Shown here piece by piece: positions 13,148 to 21,935 of a stretch of DNA of 64,000 nucleotides. The stretch is taken from the NCBI GenBank assembly GCA_016212105.1, contig JACRHJ010000032.1:1-64000 (forward strand), in the 5' to 3' direction. The notes beneath the pieces were generated by a model. The model made no database searches. It was not told the DNA's origin and saw nothing but the letters and a program-made list of their open reading frames with translations. How positions within the stretch are numbered: position 1 is the first letter of the stretch; every line of letters begins with the position of its first letter. Made by a program: the position numbers and the translations under genes. The stretch comes from Nitrospirota bacterium (GTDB lineage: Bacteria > Nitrospirota > JACRHJ01).

Positions 13148-14704
13148 ATGGAAAAGAGAATGTTGATAGCGGTCGGGCTCTCGATCGCGGTACTTGCGCT
13201 CTTCAGCTTGCTGTTCCCGTCGAGGCCGGTCGCTCCTGTCCCCGTAAAGGCAGCGAAGACCGCCGATGCGCCAGCCGGACAGGTAACGGAGCCTGCCGCG
13301 CTCCCGGCCGCGGCTCCCGCCGCGCCCGTAACCGCCCCCGCCGCCATACCCGACGTCCCGGAACGCCTTATAACAATAGAAACAGACCTGTATACCGCCG
13401 TGATATCCACGCGTGGCGGCGTCATCAAGAGCTGGAAGCTCAAGGCATACAAGGACGATACAGGCGCGCCCATCGAGATGGTCGTGTTCAAATCCGGCCT
13501 GATGCCACTTACAGTCGCGCCAGACGGCATGAACATCGCTTCGGCCGGGGCAGTGCCATACCAGGCGGACGTCGCGGGTGATACCATCAATGTGAACGGC
13601 GAGGCACCGCTCGTCCTTGTGTATAACGCCCCGGACGGAACATCCATCACCAAGTCCATGAAGTTCAAGACCGGCACGTATGCGGTGGACATGAAGGTGG
13701 ACGTCACCGGATTCAGCGGATACAACCTGTATATGGGCGAGAGCTTCGGCAGCCTGACTACCGCTGACAAAAAGGACTACGGGCATGTCGGGCCTATCAC
13801 CTTCTTCGACGGCGTCACCAAGAAGGACGAGAAGGACGACATGGAGAAGGATACGGTCGAGTACTCCGGGACGACCGGCTGGACCGCCATATCCGACAAG
13901 TACTTCATGGCGGCGGTCGCGCCGGACGGGCCGATCAGGGCGGTAGTCAGCAAGGGCACGTCCGACTGGGGATACGTCGGCGTTACGGGGGCCCCGGGCG
14001 CGAGCTTCGTCGTCTATGCAGGGCCCAAGGAGTTCGACCGGCTCAAGGCGCTCGGACACGACCTGGACGCTGCGGTCGACTTCGGCTGGTTTACGTTCAT
14101 AGGCAAGCCGCTCTTCGTCGCGCTCCAGTACTTCAACAGCATGGTGGCCAACTGGGGCTGGGCGATAATAATCGTCACCATAATCATAAAGGTCCTTTTC
14201 GCCCCGCTCACGCACAAGTCCCAGAAGTCCATGAAACGCATGCAGAAGCTCCAGCCGCTCTTCGCCGAGCTGAAAGAGAAGCACAAGGGCGACCCGCAGA
14301 AGCTGAACATCGAGATGATGGAGCTGTACAAGAAGCACAAGGTAAACCCGATGGGTGGCTGTCTGCCGATGCTCGTCCAGATGCCTGTCTTCTTCGCGCT
14401 TTACAGCGTACTGAACAACGCCATAGAGCTCAGGAGCGCGCCGTTCGCCCTCTGGATAACCGACATGTCGGCTAAGGACCCGTACTACGTCCTGCCGGTC
14501 CTGATGGGCGCGTCCATGCTCCTGATGCAGAAGATGACGCCTACCTCGATGGACCCGATGCAGAACAGGATAATGATGATAATGCCGGTCGTCCTGACGT
14601 TCATGTTCATCAACCTGCCGTCCGGCCTCGTCCTGTACTTCGTCGTCAGCAACCTGCTGTCGATGGCCCAGCAGCTCTACATCAACAAGTACGTTACGGA
14701 CTGA
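13148..14704 (+). CDS. yidC: Membrane protein insertase YidC
   Basis: A 518-residue insertase of the Gram-negative type. An N-terminal membrane helix (about 5-22) is followed by an Ala/Pro-rich linker, a large periplasmic beta domain (about 70-300), and then the conserved 60-kDa inner-membrane-protein domain: VANWGWAIIIVTIIIKVLFAP, the hairpin with KMKRMQKLQP-type sequence, KHKVNPMGGCLPMLVQMPVFFALY, and the final LPSGLVLYFVVSN. It inserts membrane proteins with or without SecYEG. It is part of the rpmH-rnpA-yidD-yidC block but set off by repeats. Start is ATG 13148. Confidence 0.95.
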   Translation: MEKRMLIAVGLSIAVLALFSLLFPSRPVAPVPVKAAKTADAPAGQVTEPAALPAAAPAAPVTAPAAIPDVPERLITIETDLYTAVISTRGGVIKSWKLKAYKDDTGAPIEMVVFKSGLMPLTVAPDGMNIASAGAVPYQADVAGDTINVNGEAPLVLVYNAPDGTSITKSMKFKTGTYAVDMKVDVTGFSGYNLYMGESFGSLTTADKKDYGHVGPITFFDGVTKKDEKDDMEKDTVEYSGTTGWTAISDKYFMAAVAPDGPIRAVVSKGTSDWGYVGVTGAPGASFVVYAGPKEFDRLKALGHDLDAAVDFGWFTFIGKPLFVALQYFNSMVANWGWAIIIVTIIIKVLFAPLTHKSQKSMKRMQKLQPLFAELKEKHKGDPQKLNIEMMELYKKHKVNPMGGCLPMLVQMPVFFALYSVLNNAIELRSAPFALWITDMSAKDPYYVLPVLMGASMLLMQKMTPTSMDPMQNRIMMIMPVVLTFMFINLPSGLVLYFVVSNLLSMAQQLYINKYVTD

Positions 14705-14717
14705 AAGCAAAGGCAAG

Positions 14718-14755
14718 GTCCCGCCTTCTTGTAAGAAGGCGGCCCAAGAACTTTT
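14718..14755 (-). repeat. GGGAC hairpin, copy 5 (3' of yidC)
   Basis: Begins GTCCC 14 bases past the yidC stop. Stem CCGCCTTCTT / AAGAAGGCGG. Confidence 0.8.
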
Positions 14756-14787
14756 GTGAGTTATATATATACCGCCGGAGGCCGCAT

Positions 14788-14827
14788 AAAAGTTTTTTGG
14801 CCGCTTTTTTTCAAAAAAGCGGGACCT
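14788..14827 (+). repeat. GGGAC hairpin, copy 6 (5' of the PocR gene)
   Basis: Stem CCGCTTTTTT / AAAAAAGCGG, loop TC. The GGGAC end faces the next start 22 bases away. It is preceded by GCCGGAGGCC, a motif shared with other copies. Confidence 0.8.
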
Positions 14828-14847
14828 TCTCTTAAAGGGGTTTCATT

Positions 14848-16815
14848 ATGCCGGGAACTGTTTCTCTGTCCGAGACGCTTGTCGGGTGGCATGAGGTCCA
14901 GGAGTCGCTCGCGCGTCTGACCGGGCTGGAGTACGCGGTCTATGACGTGCACGGCAACCCCATCGGCATGGTGAGCGGGGAGAGCCCGTTCTGCCGCGCC
15001 GCGCGGAGGCGCGAGTCCGACACCGCAACCTGCGACGACCAGTGCGGCCGGTTCATCAGGTCCTCGCCCGGCAGGCCCGGGGTAAGGTATTACAAGTGCG
15101 GCAACGGCCAGAACGTCTTCGCGCTCACCGTCAAGAGCGGGGGACAGGACGTGGTCATAGCGGGCGGCAAGACCTTCTCGAACCGGCAGGAGTACGAGGG
15201 CGCTATCAAGGGCCTAATGGAAGGCACGGGCCGTCTGTCTCTCACCGGGAAGCACCGTTACCGTTTCGTCGGCAGGAAGAGGCTCAAGGAGACGGTAGAC
15301 CTCGTACAGGCCGCCGCCGGCCGACATTTCGACATATCCCACCAGAAACAGAAATACCAGACAAGGCTCTCCCGGCTGTCCGCGCTCCTCGAGAACGTAT
15401 CGCTCCTGTACCACGAGGGCGGCACGGACGGCTTCGTGCGCGGCATGCTACGGAACCTGTCCGTCCTGTTCGACGCGGATGCGGCCACGCTTACGACCTA
15501 CGGGCCGGGCATGGGGCCGCACGGGGAGACGACGGTGCACGAGCAGGGTGACATCGCCGGCCTTATCCCGGCCGAGACGCTCGGCCTGGCCCTCGCCAGG
15601 AGGCACGCCCGCTCACCCGAGATATACAGGACGGGCAAGGCGAGCGACATGGACGGACTCGGGCTCGGCGGCATCGCCGGCGCCGCAGTCAGCGTCCCGT
15701 TCTACAGGTCGGGCGCGCTTGAGGGCGTCGTCTGCCTGGTAAACCCCGGCTTCGCCCCGGACGAGGCGCCGTCTCTGCGCGCGTACATCCAGCAGTGCGC
15801 GGCTATCCTCGAGAACAAGCGCCTCAAAGGCGAGCTGCGCGACAAGATGAAGGGCCTGAAGGAGCTGGTCGACATCGGCTCGAAGATCGGCCCGATGATG
15901 GACACGGCGGACATACTGAGGTTCATCTTCGACAAGTCGGCCGAGATTATCCGCGCGGAGCGCGGCTCGCTCATGCTAATAAACGAGGCGACCGACGAGC
16001 TGGTGGTCAAGGTCTCGCGCGGCATGAGTTCCGAGCTGTCCGCAAGCCTCAGGCTAAAGCTCGGCGAGGGCATCGCGGGCGGCGTGGTAACGACCGGGAC
16101 CCCGCTCGTCGTGCGCGATATGGAGACGGACGCCCGGCTCTCCGTGAGGAAGCGTCCACGCTACACGACACGGTCTTTCATAAGCCTGCCGCTCAAGGCC
16201 GAGGGGCGTGTCATCGGCGTCCTGAACCTCTCCGACAAGGAGAACGGCGAGCCTTTCGGCGAGGAGGACCTCGAGGTCCTGTCGTCGTTCGCCTCCCAGG
16301 CCGCGGTCGCGCTGGAGCGGGCTATATACTACGGGAAGGCGGAGGAACTCAGGCAGTCCTCGATCATGGACCCGGTCACCGGCCTCCTCAACCAGCGGTA
16401 CTTCAGCGACCGGCTGTTTGAGGAGATAGACCGCTCCGAGCGCTACGGCCGCAGGTTCAGCCTGCTCGTCGTCCGGCTCGACGGGCTCAAGGGCTTTGGG
16501 GGCAGGCTGGGAAGGCGGGCATCGGACGAGGCGGTAGTCGAGACCGCAAGGGCGCTCCGGGGCATGCTCCGCTCGAACGACATCGTCTCCCGCTACAGCG
16601 AGGAGGGCTTCGCCATCGCCCTGCCCGAGACGGACAACGACAGCGCCGCCCTTCTCGCGGGACGCATACAGGAGACGGTCTCGTGCCTCGGGTTCGCGGC
16701 CCGGGACGAGGGAGCAGCCGGGCGCATAACCGTCCACCTGGGCCTCGCAAGCTACCCCGAGGACGGCCTGGCACTCAAGGACCTGTTCGACAAGGCGTCC
16801 GCGCTGGCGGGGTAA
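14848..16815 (+). CDS. PocR-GAF-GAF sensor with degenerate GGDEF domain
   Basis: A 655-residue cytoplasmic signalling protein with no membrane segment. The N-terminal part (about 8-150) resembles the PocR ligand-binding domain, with cysteines in SPFCRAARR, TATCDDQCGRF and YYKCGNGQNVFAL. Two GAF domains follow (about 180-330 and 345-495), then a GGDEF fold (about 505-655). The GG[DE]EF motif is replaced by YSEEGF, so diguanylate cyclase activity is unlikely; it may bind GTP or act as a scaffold. It lies between yidC and mnmE, where jag is often found; I see no jag. GGGAC hairpins flank it on both sides, pointing inward. Start ATG 14848 has AAAGGGG upstream. Confidence 0.8.
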   Translation: MPGTVSLSETLVGWHEVQESLARLTGLEYAVYDVHGNPIGMVSGESPFCRAARRRESDTATCDDQCGRFIRSSPGRPGVRYYKCGNGQNVFALTVKSGGQDVVIAGGKTFSNRQEYEGAIKGLMEGTGRLSLTGKHRYRFVGRKRLKETVDLVQAAAGRHFDISHQKQKYQTRLSRLSALLENVSLLYHEGGTDGFVRGMLRNLSVLFDADAATLTTYGPGMGPHGETTVHEQGDIAGLIPAETLGLALARRHARSPEIYRTGKASDMDGLGLGGIAGAAVSVPFYRSGALEGVVCLVNPGFAPDEAPSLRAYIQQCAAILENKRLKGELRDKMKGLKELVDIGSKIGPMMDTADILRFIFDKSAEIIRAERGSLMLINEATDELVVKVSRGMSSELSASLRLKLGEGIAGGVVTTGTPLVVRDMETDARLSVRKRPRYTTRSFISLPLKAEGRVIGVLNLSDKENGEPFGEEDLEVLSSFASQAAVALERAIYYGKAEELRQSSIMDPVTGLLNQRYFSDRLFEEIDRSERYGRRFSLLVVRLDGLKGFGGRLGRRASDEAVVETARALRGMLRSNDIVSRYSEEGFAIALPETDNDSAALLAGRIQETVSCLGFAARDEGAAGRITVHLGLASYPEDGLALKDLFDKASALAG

Positions 16816-16830
16816 AGGCGAAAGGCAACA

Positions 16831-16868
16831 CCCCGCCTTCTTGTAAGAAGGCGGCCCAAGAACTTCTA
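16831..16868 (-). repeat. GGGAC hairpin, copy 7 (3' of the PocR gene)
   Basis: Stem CCGCCTTCTT / AAGAAGGCGG. The CCCC end faces the upstream stop 15 bases away. It is also the outer end of the left inverted repeat around mnmE. Confidence 0.8.
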
Positions 16869-16962
16869 AGTGGCCTCCGGCATCGGGATTTCGTAGGGCG
16901 CGACGCCCCCGGCGCGCCGAAGGTCCTGCTTTTATGTAGGGGCCGACCCGTGTGTCGGCCCT
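16831..16962 (+). repeat. Left arm of inverted repeat flanking mnmE
   Basis: About 130 bases made of a GGGAC hairpin, a GCCTCCGGCATCGGGATTTC stretch, a GGGCGCGACGCCCCCGGCGC block and a GCCGAC hairpin. They recur in reverse complement at 18680-18814 with few differences and a central stretch of about 60 identical bases. Confidence 0.85.
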
Positions 16963-17048
16963 TCCCAATAAAATTGATGGTTCATCCCCCTCCCGTCCCC
17001 AAAATCACCGGTGGACTTGAGGGGATTTTTGTTATAAGATGCAACGCC

Positions 17049-18437
17049 ATGAAAGATAACACGAACGACACCATCTGCGCCATATCAACCCCGCCCGGCA
17101 TGGGCGGCATAGGCATCGTGCGCGTCTCCGGCCCGGACGCGGTGGGCGTGGCATGCAGGTTAATGCCTGATATTGCAAGTAAGGTGGGGGGTAACTCCCA
17201 ATCTCATTATATAATATACGGCCACGTAGTAAACCAGTCCGACGGACGGGTTTTGGACGAGGCGCTCCTGACGGTGATGCGCGCCCCCCGGACGTACACA
17301 CGCGAGGACGTGGCCGAGATAAACTGCCACGGCGGGCCGGCGGCGGTCAGGGCGGTGCTTTCGGCCGCGATGGCCGCGGGCGCGCGTCTCGCCGAGCCTG
17401 GCGAGTTCACGAGACGGGCGTACTTAAACGGCCGGATCGACCTGACGCAGGCCGAGGCGGTGATGGACCTTATCGCGTCCCGGACGGAGCTCTCGCTCGC
17501 GGCGGCGGCCGGCCAGCTTGGCGGCGGCCTCCGGGGCCGGGTCGAGGGGCTGCGCGAGCGCATCGCCGGGCTTCTCGCCCTGGTCGAGCTGTCCATAGAC
17601 TTCTCCGAGGAGGACGTGGAGGTCGCCCCGGCGGCGGCCCTGCTTGAGAAGTCGGCGGGAATCCGGGCGGACTTGGACGGCCTCATAGCATCTTACGGGC
17701 AGGGCCGCGTCCTGCGGGAGGGGCTGCGCGTGGCCATCGTCGGCAGGCCGAACGTCGGGAAGTCGTCCCTTTTGAACCTCCTTGCGCGTGACGACCGGGC
17801 GATCGTGACGGACGTGCCCGGCACGACGCGGGACACGGTCGAGGAGACGATAAACATAGGCGGGCTGCCGGTCGTCGTGATAGACACGGCGGGCATCCGG
17901 CATAGTGAAGATGTTGTGGAAAAAGAGGGGATAAGGCGGTCGGTGAAGGCGCTTGAGAACTCCGACCTCGCGCTGCTTGTCCTGGACGGGGCCACGGAGC
18001 TGACAGCGGAGGATACCGCGCTTATAGATAAAATCAGGGGGCGCGCATGCGTCCCCGTGATAAACAAGTCCGACCTGCCGGGGCTCCTGGATGACGGTCA
18101 GCTTCGGGAGTTGCTTGGCGATGCCGTTCCCGTGCATATCTGCGCGAAGAGCGGGGAGGGGCTCGACGCGCTTGTGGCGCGTATACGCGAGTCCGCGCTT
18201 GGCGGCGGCATGGAGCGGCCGCCCGACGTCGCGATTAACCTGCGGCACAAGGACGCCCTGAGCCGTGCGGCGTCGGCTCTCGGCAGCTTCGATGCCGGGG
18301 TGGCCGGAGGACACTCTCCGGAACTGCTCGCGCTTGAGCTCCGGGACGCGCTTGACGCGGTTGGGGATGTCGTGGGCGCGACCACGCCGGACGACGTCCT
18401 GAACAGGATATTCGGGGAGTTCTGCATAGGCAAGTAG
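17049..18437 (+). CDS. mnmE: tRNA modification GTPase MnmE
   Basis: A 462-residue GTPase that, with MnmG, installs the (carboxymethyl)aminomethyl group on U34 of tRNAs. The N-terminal folate-binding domain starts TICAISTPPGMGGIGIVRVSG. The helical domain has GEFTRRAYLNGRIDLTQAEA. The inserted G domain has G1 GRPNVGKSS (about residue 230), G3 DTAG and G4 NKSD. The C-terminus is FCIGK, with the family's functional cysteine. Start is ATG 17049; upstream in-frame sequence is repeat translation. The gene lies inside a 130-bp inverted repeat. A parS site follows 4 bases after its stop. Confidence 0.95.
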   Translation: MKDNTNDTICAISTPPGMGGIGIVRVSGPDAVGVACRLMPDIASKVGGNSQSHYIIYGHVVNQSDGRVLDEALLTVMRAPRTYTREDVAEINCHGGPAAVRAVLSAAMAAGARLAEPGEFTRRAYLNGRIDLTQAEAVMDLIASRTELSLAAAAGQLGGGLRGRVEGLRERIAGLLALVELSIDFSEEDVEVAPAAALLEKSAGIRADLDGLIASYGQGRVLREGLRVAIVGRPNVGKSSLLNLLARDDRAIVTDVPGTTRDTVEETINIGGLPVVVIDTAGIRHSEDVVEKEGIRRSVKALENSDLALLVLDGATELTAEDTALIDKIRGRACVPVINKSDLPGLLDDGQLRELLGDAVPVHICAKSGEGLDALVARIRESALGGGMERPPDVAINLRHKDALSRAASALGSFDAGVAGGHSPELLALELRDALDAVGDVVGATTPDDVLNRIFGEFCIGK

Positions 18438-18441
18438 TTGA

Positions 18442-18457
18442 TGTTCCACGTGGAACA
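18442..18457. promoter_or_regulatory. parS site 1
   Basis: TGTTCCACGTGGAACA, a perfect 16-bp palindrome matching the bacterial parS consensus, just after mnmE. ParB nucleation site about 6 kb from oriC. Confidence 0.9.
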
Positions 18458-18679
18458 GACACAAGCTCGCCCGCCGTTGCCCCTTGTATTTGTAGGGCGC
18501 GACGCCCCCGGCGCGCCGGGCCTTTGTGTAGGGGTCCCGCACACCGTGCGTGAGGCCCGCCCTGGTTTACACGTAATGACGACATAAGGTGCGGGCGCAG
18601 TGAACTGCGCCCCTACAATAATTATATACAGGCGGATTCTTCGGCTGCGCCTCAGAATGACACCGTAAGGTCAAAATCA

Positions 18680-18814
18680 GGGCCGACACGCGGGTCGGCC
18701 CCTATAGAAAAGCAGGACCTTCGGCGCGCCGGGGGCGTCGCGCCCTACGAAATCCCGATGCCGGAGGCCTTATAAAAGTTCTTGGGCCGCCTTCTTACAA
18801 GAAGGCGGGACTTT
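18680..18814 (-). repeat. Right arm of inverted repeat flanking mnmE
   Basis: Near-identical reverse complement of 16831-16962. The differences are a few substitutions next to the hairpin and at the GCCGAC block. Confidence 0.85.
18773..18814 (+). repeat. GGGAC hairpin, copy 8 (5' of mnmG)
   Basis: AAAAGTTCTTGGGCCGCC, stem closed by AAGAAGGCGG, GGGAC end 22 bases before the mnmG start. Inner end of the right inverted-repeat arm. Confidence 0.8.
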
Positions 18815-18834
18815 GCCTTTCTCCGAGGTTGACC

Positions 18835-20700
18835 TTGCATTTCTGCCCTACAGAATACGATGTCATAGTAGTCGGCGCGGGCCATGCGGGCTGCGAGGCC
18901 GCGCTTGCCTCCGCGCGGATGGGCAGGCGCACGCTGCTCCTCACGATGAACCTGGACTCGGTCGCGCAGATGTCCTGCAACCCGGCAATCGGCGGGCTTG
19001 CGAAGGGGCAGATAGTGAAGGAGATAGACGCGCTCGGCGGCGAGATGGCGAGGAATACCGATAAAACGGGCATCCAGTTCCGCAGGCTGAACATGAGCAA
19101 GGGGCCGGCGGTCCGGGCGACCCGCGCGCAGGCGGACAAGCAGTGGTACCGGCGCGCCATGAAGGAGACGGTCGAGCGTCAGGCGGGCCTCGACCTGAAG
19201 CAGGGGATGGCGGTGCGGCTGATAGTTGAGGGGGGCCGGGCGGCGGGGGTGGTGGACCACCTGGGCGTGGGCTACCGGGGCCGGGCGGTGGTGCTTACGA
19301 CCGGCACGTTCCTCAACGGACTTATCCACATAGGCGGCACAAGTTTTCCCGCGGGCAGGGCGGGCGAGTTCCCGGCGGTCGGGTTGTCCGAGTCTCTCGC
19401 GGAGCTTGGCTTCCCGATAGGCCGGCTGAAGACCGGCACCCCGCCCCGCATAGACGCAAAGACAATAGACTTTACAAGGCTTTCCGTCCAGCCGGGGGAC
19501 GACCCGCCCCCGCCGTTTTCGTACTCCACTGAGCGGATAACCAACAGGCAGCTGCCTTGTTTTATAACGTACACGAACGTGGTTACGCACAGGATAATCA
19601 CAGACAACCTGGGCCGCTCGCCTCTTTATGGAGGCGCCATCAAGGGCATAGGCCCGCGCTACTGCCCGTCCATCGAGGACAAGGTGGTGCGGTTCCCGGA
19701 CAAGGACCGCCACCAGATATTCCTTGAGCCGGAGGGCTACGACACTACCGAGTACTACACAAACGGCATCTCGACCAGCCTGCCCGCCGACGTCCAGTTG
19801 GCGCTCGTCCGGACTATGCCGGGCCTTGAAAACGCGGAGATAATGCGGCCCGGCTACGCGATAGAGTACGACTTCGTCCCGCCGACCGAGCTTTCGAGCA
19901 CGCTTGAGACCAAGCGCGTCCGGGGCTTGTTCCATGCGGGGCAGATAAACGGGACGTCGGGCTACGAGGAGGCGGCCGGGCAGGGGCTCCTTGCCGGGAT
20001 AAATGCCGCGCGTTCGGTGCGGGGCGAGCCCCCGCTTGTGCTCGGCCGGGACGAGGCGTACATCGGCGTGATGGTGGACGACCTCGTGACGCGCGGGGCG
20101 GACGAGCCGTACCGGATGTTCACCTCGAGGGCGGAGTACCGGCTGCTCCTGCGGGAGGACAACGCGGACATGCGGCTGACGCAGTACGGATATGATATAG
20201 GGCTGGTGACGCAGGCCGACTACGACAGGTTTGTCCGGAAGCGGGACGCGGTAGAACGCGAGCTTGCGAGGCTCGGGGGCACGCGGGTTGCGCTCGAAGG
20301 CGAGAGGCCTACCCTGATGGAGTACCTGCGGCGTCCGGACGTGACTTATCAGGATATTGAGCGGCTTTCGCCGTCCGAGGCTCACCTCTGCGACTCGGCT
20401 ATGGAGCAGGTGGAAATCCTCGTGAAATACGAGGGTTACATAAAGCGGCAGGCGGGCGAGGTCGAGCGGCTGAGGCGTTACGAGCGGCGGACTGTGCCGG
20501 ATGACTTCGACTACAGTCTGCTGTCGGGGCTGTCTCTGGAGGTCCGGCAGAAGCTGGAGCGGGTCCGGCCCCGGTCTGTCGGGCAGGCGGGGCGCATTCC
20601 CGGCATAACGCCTGCCGCGACCGCCATCCTGCTTGTCGCGCTGGAGAAGCGGAGGCGGATGTCCGGCGGGGCGGAAGTCGAAGGCGGGGACGGGGAGTAG
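18835..20700 (+). CDS. mnmG: tRNA modification enzyme MnmG (GidA)
   Basis: A 621-residue FAD-dependent partner of MnmE in U34 modification. The Rossmann motif [23 protein letters not shown] is at the very N-terminus. [43 protein letters not shown] and [17 protein letters not shown] are family signatures, and the C-terminal helical tRNA/MnmE-binding part is complete. I prefer TTG 18835 as start, because a GAGG site ends 6 bases before it; TTG 18829 would touch that site. parS site 2 begins on the base after the stop. Confidence 0.95.
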   Translation: MHFCPTEYDVIVVGAGHAGCEAALASARMGRRTLLLTMNLDSVAQMSCNPAIGGLAKGQIVKEIDALGGEMARNTDKTGIQFRRLNMSKGPAVRATRAQADKQWYRRAMKETVERQAGLDLKQGMAVRLIVEGGRAAGVVDHLGVGYRGRAVVLTTGTFLNGLIHIGGTSFPAGRAGEFPAVGLSESLAELGFPIGRLKTGTPPRIDAKTIDFTRLSVQPGDDPPPPFSYSTERITNRQLPCFITYTNVVTHRIITDNLGRSPLYGGAIKGIGPRYCPSIEDKVVRFPDKDRHQIFLEPEGYDTTEYYTNGISTSLPADVQLALVRTMPGLENAEIMRPGYAIEYDFVPPTELSSTLETKRVRGLFHAGQINGTSGYEEAAGQGLLAGINAARSVRGEPPLVLGRDEAYIGVMVDDLVTRGADEPYRMFTSRAEYRLLLREDNADMRLTQYGYDIGLVTQADYDRFVRKRDAVERELARLGGTRVALEGERPTLMEYLRRPDVTYQDIERLSPSEAHLCDSAMEQVEILVKYEGYIKRQAGEVERLRRYERRTVPDDFDYSLLSGLSLEVRQKLERVRPRSVGQAGRIPGITPAATAILLVALEKRRRMSGGAEVEGGDGE

Positions 20701-20716
20701 TGTTCCACGTGGAACA
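20701..20716. promoter_or_regulatory. parS site 2
   Basis: TGTTCCACGTGGAACA, perfect palindrome, directly after the mnmG stop codon. Confidence 0.9.
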
Positions 20717-20725
20717 TCTAAAGTC

Positions 20726-20757
20726 GTTACTTTTCTTTCAGGTGAAAGAAAAGTAAC
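20726..20757. repeat. GTTAC hairpin
   Basis: Perfect 15-bp arms (GTTACTTTTCTTTCA and complement) around GG. The same family occurs at 40071-40102. Confidence 0.75.
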
Positions 20758-20806
20758 ACAAAAGAAAGCCAATAGGTTTAAGGGCCGACCAACGGGAGGC
20801 CATCTC

Positions 20807-20850
20807 AAAAAAGTTTTCGGGCCGCCCTTTTACAAAAGGGCGGGACTTTA
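20807..20850 (+). repeat. GGGAC hairpin, copy 9 (5' of rsmG)
   Basis: Stem CCGCCCTTTT / AAAAGGGCGG, loop AC. The GGGAC end is about 12 bases before the rsmG start. Confidence 0.8.
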
Positions 20851-20858
20851 CTCATTAT

Positions 20859-21488
20859 ATGAATTCAGACCTCGAACATATCCTCATAGACGGCGCGTCG
20901 AGGCTCGGCGTTTCCCTGTCCGAAGCCCAGGCGGCGGCCTTCGGCGTATACCTCGACGAGCTGCTCAAGTGGAACCGCAGGATAAACCTGACGGCCATCA
21001 CCAGCCCGCGCGAGGTCGTAATCAAGCATTTCCTCGACTCGCTCTCCATTTGCCGGCTCATCCCGGAAGGCCCGGCGCGCGCGGTGGACATCGGGACGGG
21101 CGCGGGCTTCCCCGGCCTGCCGCTGAAGATAGCCAGGCCGGGCCTGGACGTCACGCTGGACGAGCCGAACAGGAAGAAGGCCGCTTTCCTGCGTCACATG
21201 GCGAGGACGCTCGGCCTGGAAGGGGTATCGGTCGTCGAGGACAAGGTTGAGGACATCCAGCCCGGCGAGGGCGGCTTCGGCGTCGTCCTCTCCCGCGCGT
21301 TCAGGGACCCGGCGCTCCTCCTGCCGCTCGTGCGGCCTCTTCTCGCGGAGTCCGGTCTTGTGGCTCTCTCTCTCGGGCCGGAGAACACGCTGGAGCCGCC
21401 CGAGGGCTGGCGCATGCTCTCGGAGGAGGAGATAACCCTGCCGTATTCGGACATCGGGCGGCGGCTCGTGGTCTACGTCCCGGCATGA
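20859..21488 (+). CDS. rsmG: 16S rRNA (guanine-527-N7)-methyltransferase
   Basis: A 209-residue SAM-dependent methyltransferase that modifies G527 of 16S rRNA. YLDELLKWNRRINLTAI and HFLDSLS precede the SAM-binding VDIGTGAGFPGLPLKIA. The later SRAF segment and the C-terminal R-rich strand (GRRLVVYV) are typical. Length is normal. It keeps the mnmG-rsmG-parA-parB order common near origins, but a GHKL gene intervenes before parA. The start ATG 20859 follows closely on a GGGAC hairpin and has no clear ribosome-binding site. parS site 3 begins right after the stop. Confidence 0.94.
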   Translation: MNSDLEHILIDGASRLGVSLSEAQAAAFGVYLDELLKWNRRINLTAITSPREVVIKHFLDSLSICRLIPEGPARAVDIGTGAGFPGLPLKIARPGLDVTLDEPNRKKAAFLRHMARTLGLEGVSVVEDKVEDIQPGEGGFGVVLSRAFRDPALLLPLVRPLLAESGLVALSLGPENTLEPPEGWRMLSEEEITLPYSDIGRRLVVYVPA

Positions 21489-21504
21489 TGTTCCACGTGG
21501 AACA
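21489..21504. promoter_or_regulatory. parS site 3
   Basis: TGTTCCACGTGGAACA, perfect palindrome, at the rsmG stop. Confidence 0.9.
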
Positions 21505-21816
21505 TAGCCTCTTTGGTCCGGTAGGGGCCGTACCAAGCGAAGCGCGTGTCGGCCCTGTATTTTCTTAATGCAGGGGGCCCGCACACCGTGCGGGATGCCC
21601 GCCCTCTTGGTTGTCTTTGCGAGGAGTCCCGCGCCTCGCGGGGCGACGCGGCAATCTCCTACGTTATGTTATTCGGCGGTCTTTGGTAAGCCGAAAAAAA
21701 TGCACGCGCATATCCTCCGTTGATTTACCCTCCCACCACAACATCTGTGACACGCCCCGCGGCGGGTTGCCATATATAGATAATCGCTTGAAATACCGGA
21801 TAAATCCGGCCCGCCA
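21505..21816. repeat. Spacer between rsmG and the GHKL-parA-parB operon
   Basis: Holds a GCCGAC-type repeat with an insertion (about 21523-21560) and a TTGCGAGGAG...GCGGCAATCTCC repeat (about 21614-21660), related to sequence near 55890 and 7320. The rest is AT-richer and unassigned. Confidence 0.55.
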
Positions 21817-21832
21817 TGTTCCACGTGGAACG
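21817..21832. promoter_or_regulatory. parS site 4 (one mismatch), upstream of the par operon
   Basis: TGTTCCACGTGGAACG differs from the palindrome only in the last base. It ends 11 bases before the -35 of the operon promoter, so ParB binding here could repress its own operon. Confidence 0.8.
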
Positions 21833-21843
21833 CGATTTATGCC

Positions 21844-21872
21844 TTGACTTGCCACGCCGCATAAAATAGAAT
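21844..21872 (+). promoter_or_regulatory. Promoter of the GHKL-parA-parB operon
   Basis: TTGACT and TAGAAT with a 17-base spacer, about 65 bases before the GHKL start. Confidence 0.7.
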
Positions 21873-21935
21873 GCTGTCTGGGCAGCGTGAAAAACGCTGT
21901 ATGCCGGTATAACCACGCGCAGAGAACATAGTAAC

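Larger units (their letters stand above)
18458..18834. repeat. Repeat-filled spacer between mnmE and mnmG
   Basis: Contains a GGGCGCGACGCCCCCGGCGC block (about 18492-18520), a CATTCTGAG-type repeat (about 18632-18666) and then the right inverted-repeat arm. No gene. Confidence 0.75.

Noticed and set aside
13136-14716. 526-residue minus-strand open frame opposite yidC
   Set aside because: Antisense shadow; yidC is unambiguous and the opposite product has no recognisable features.
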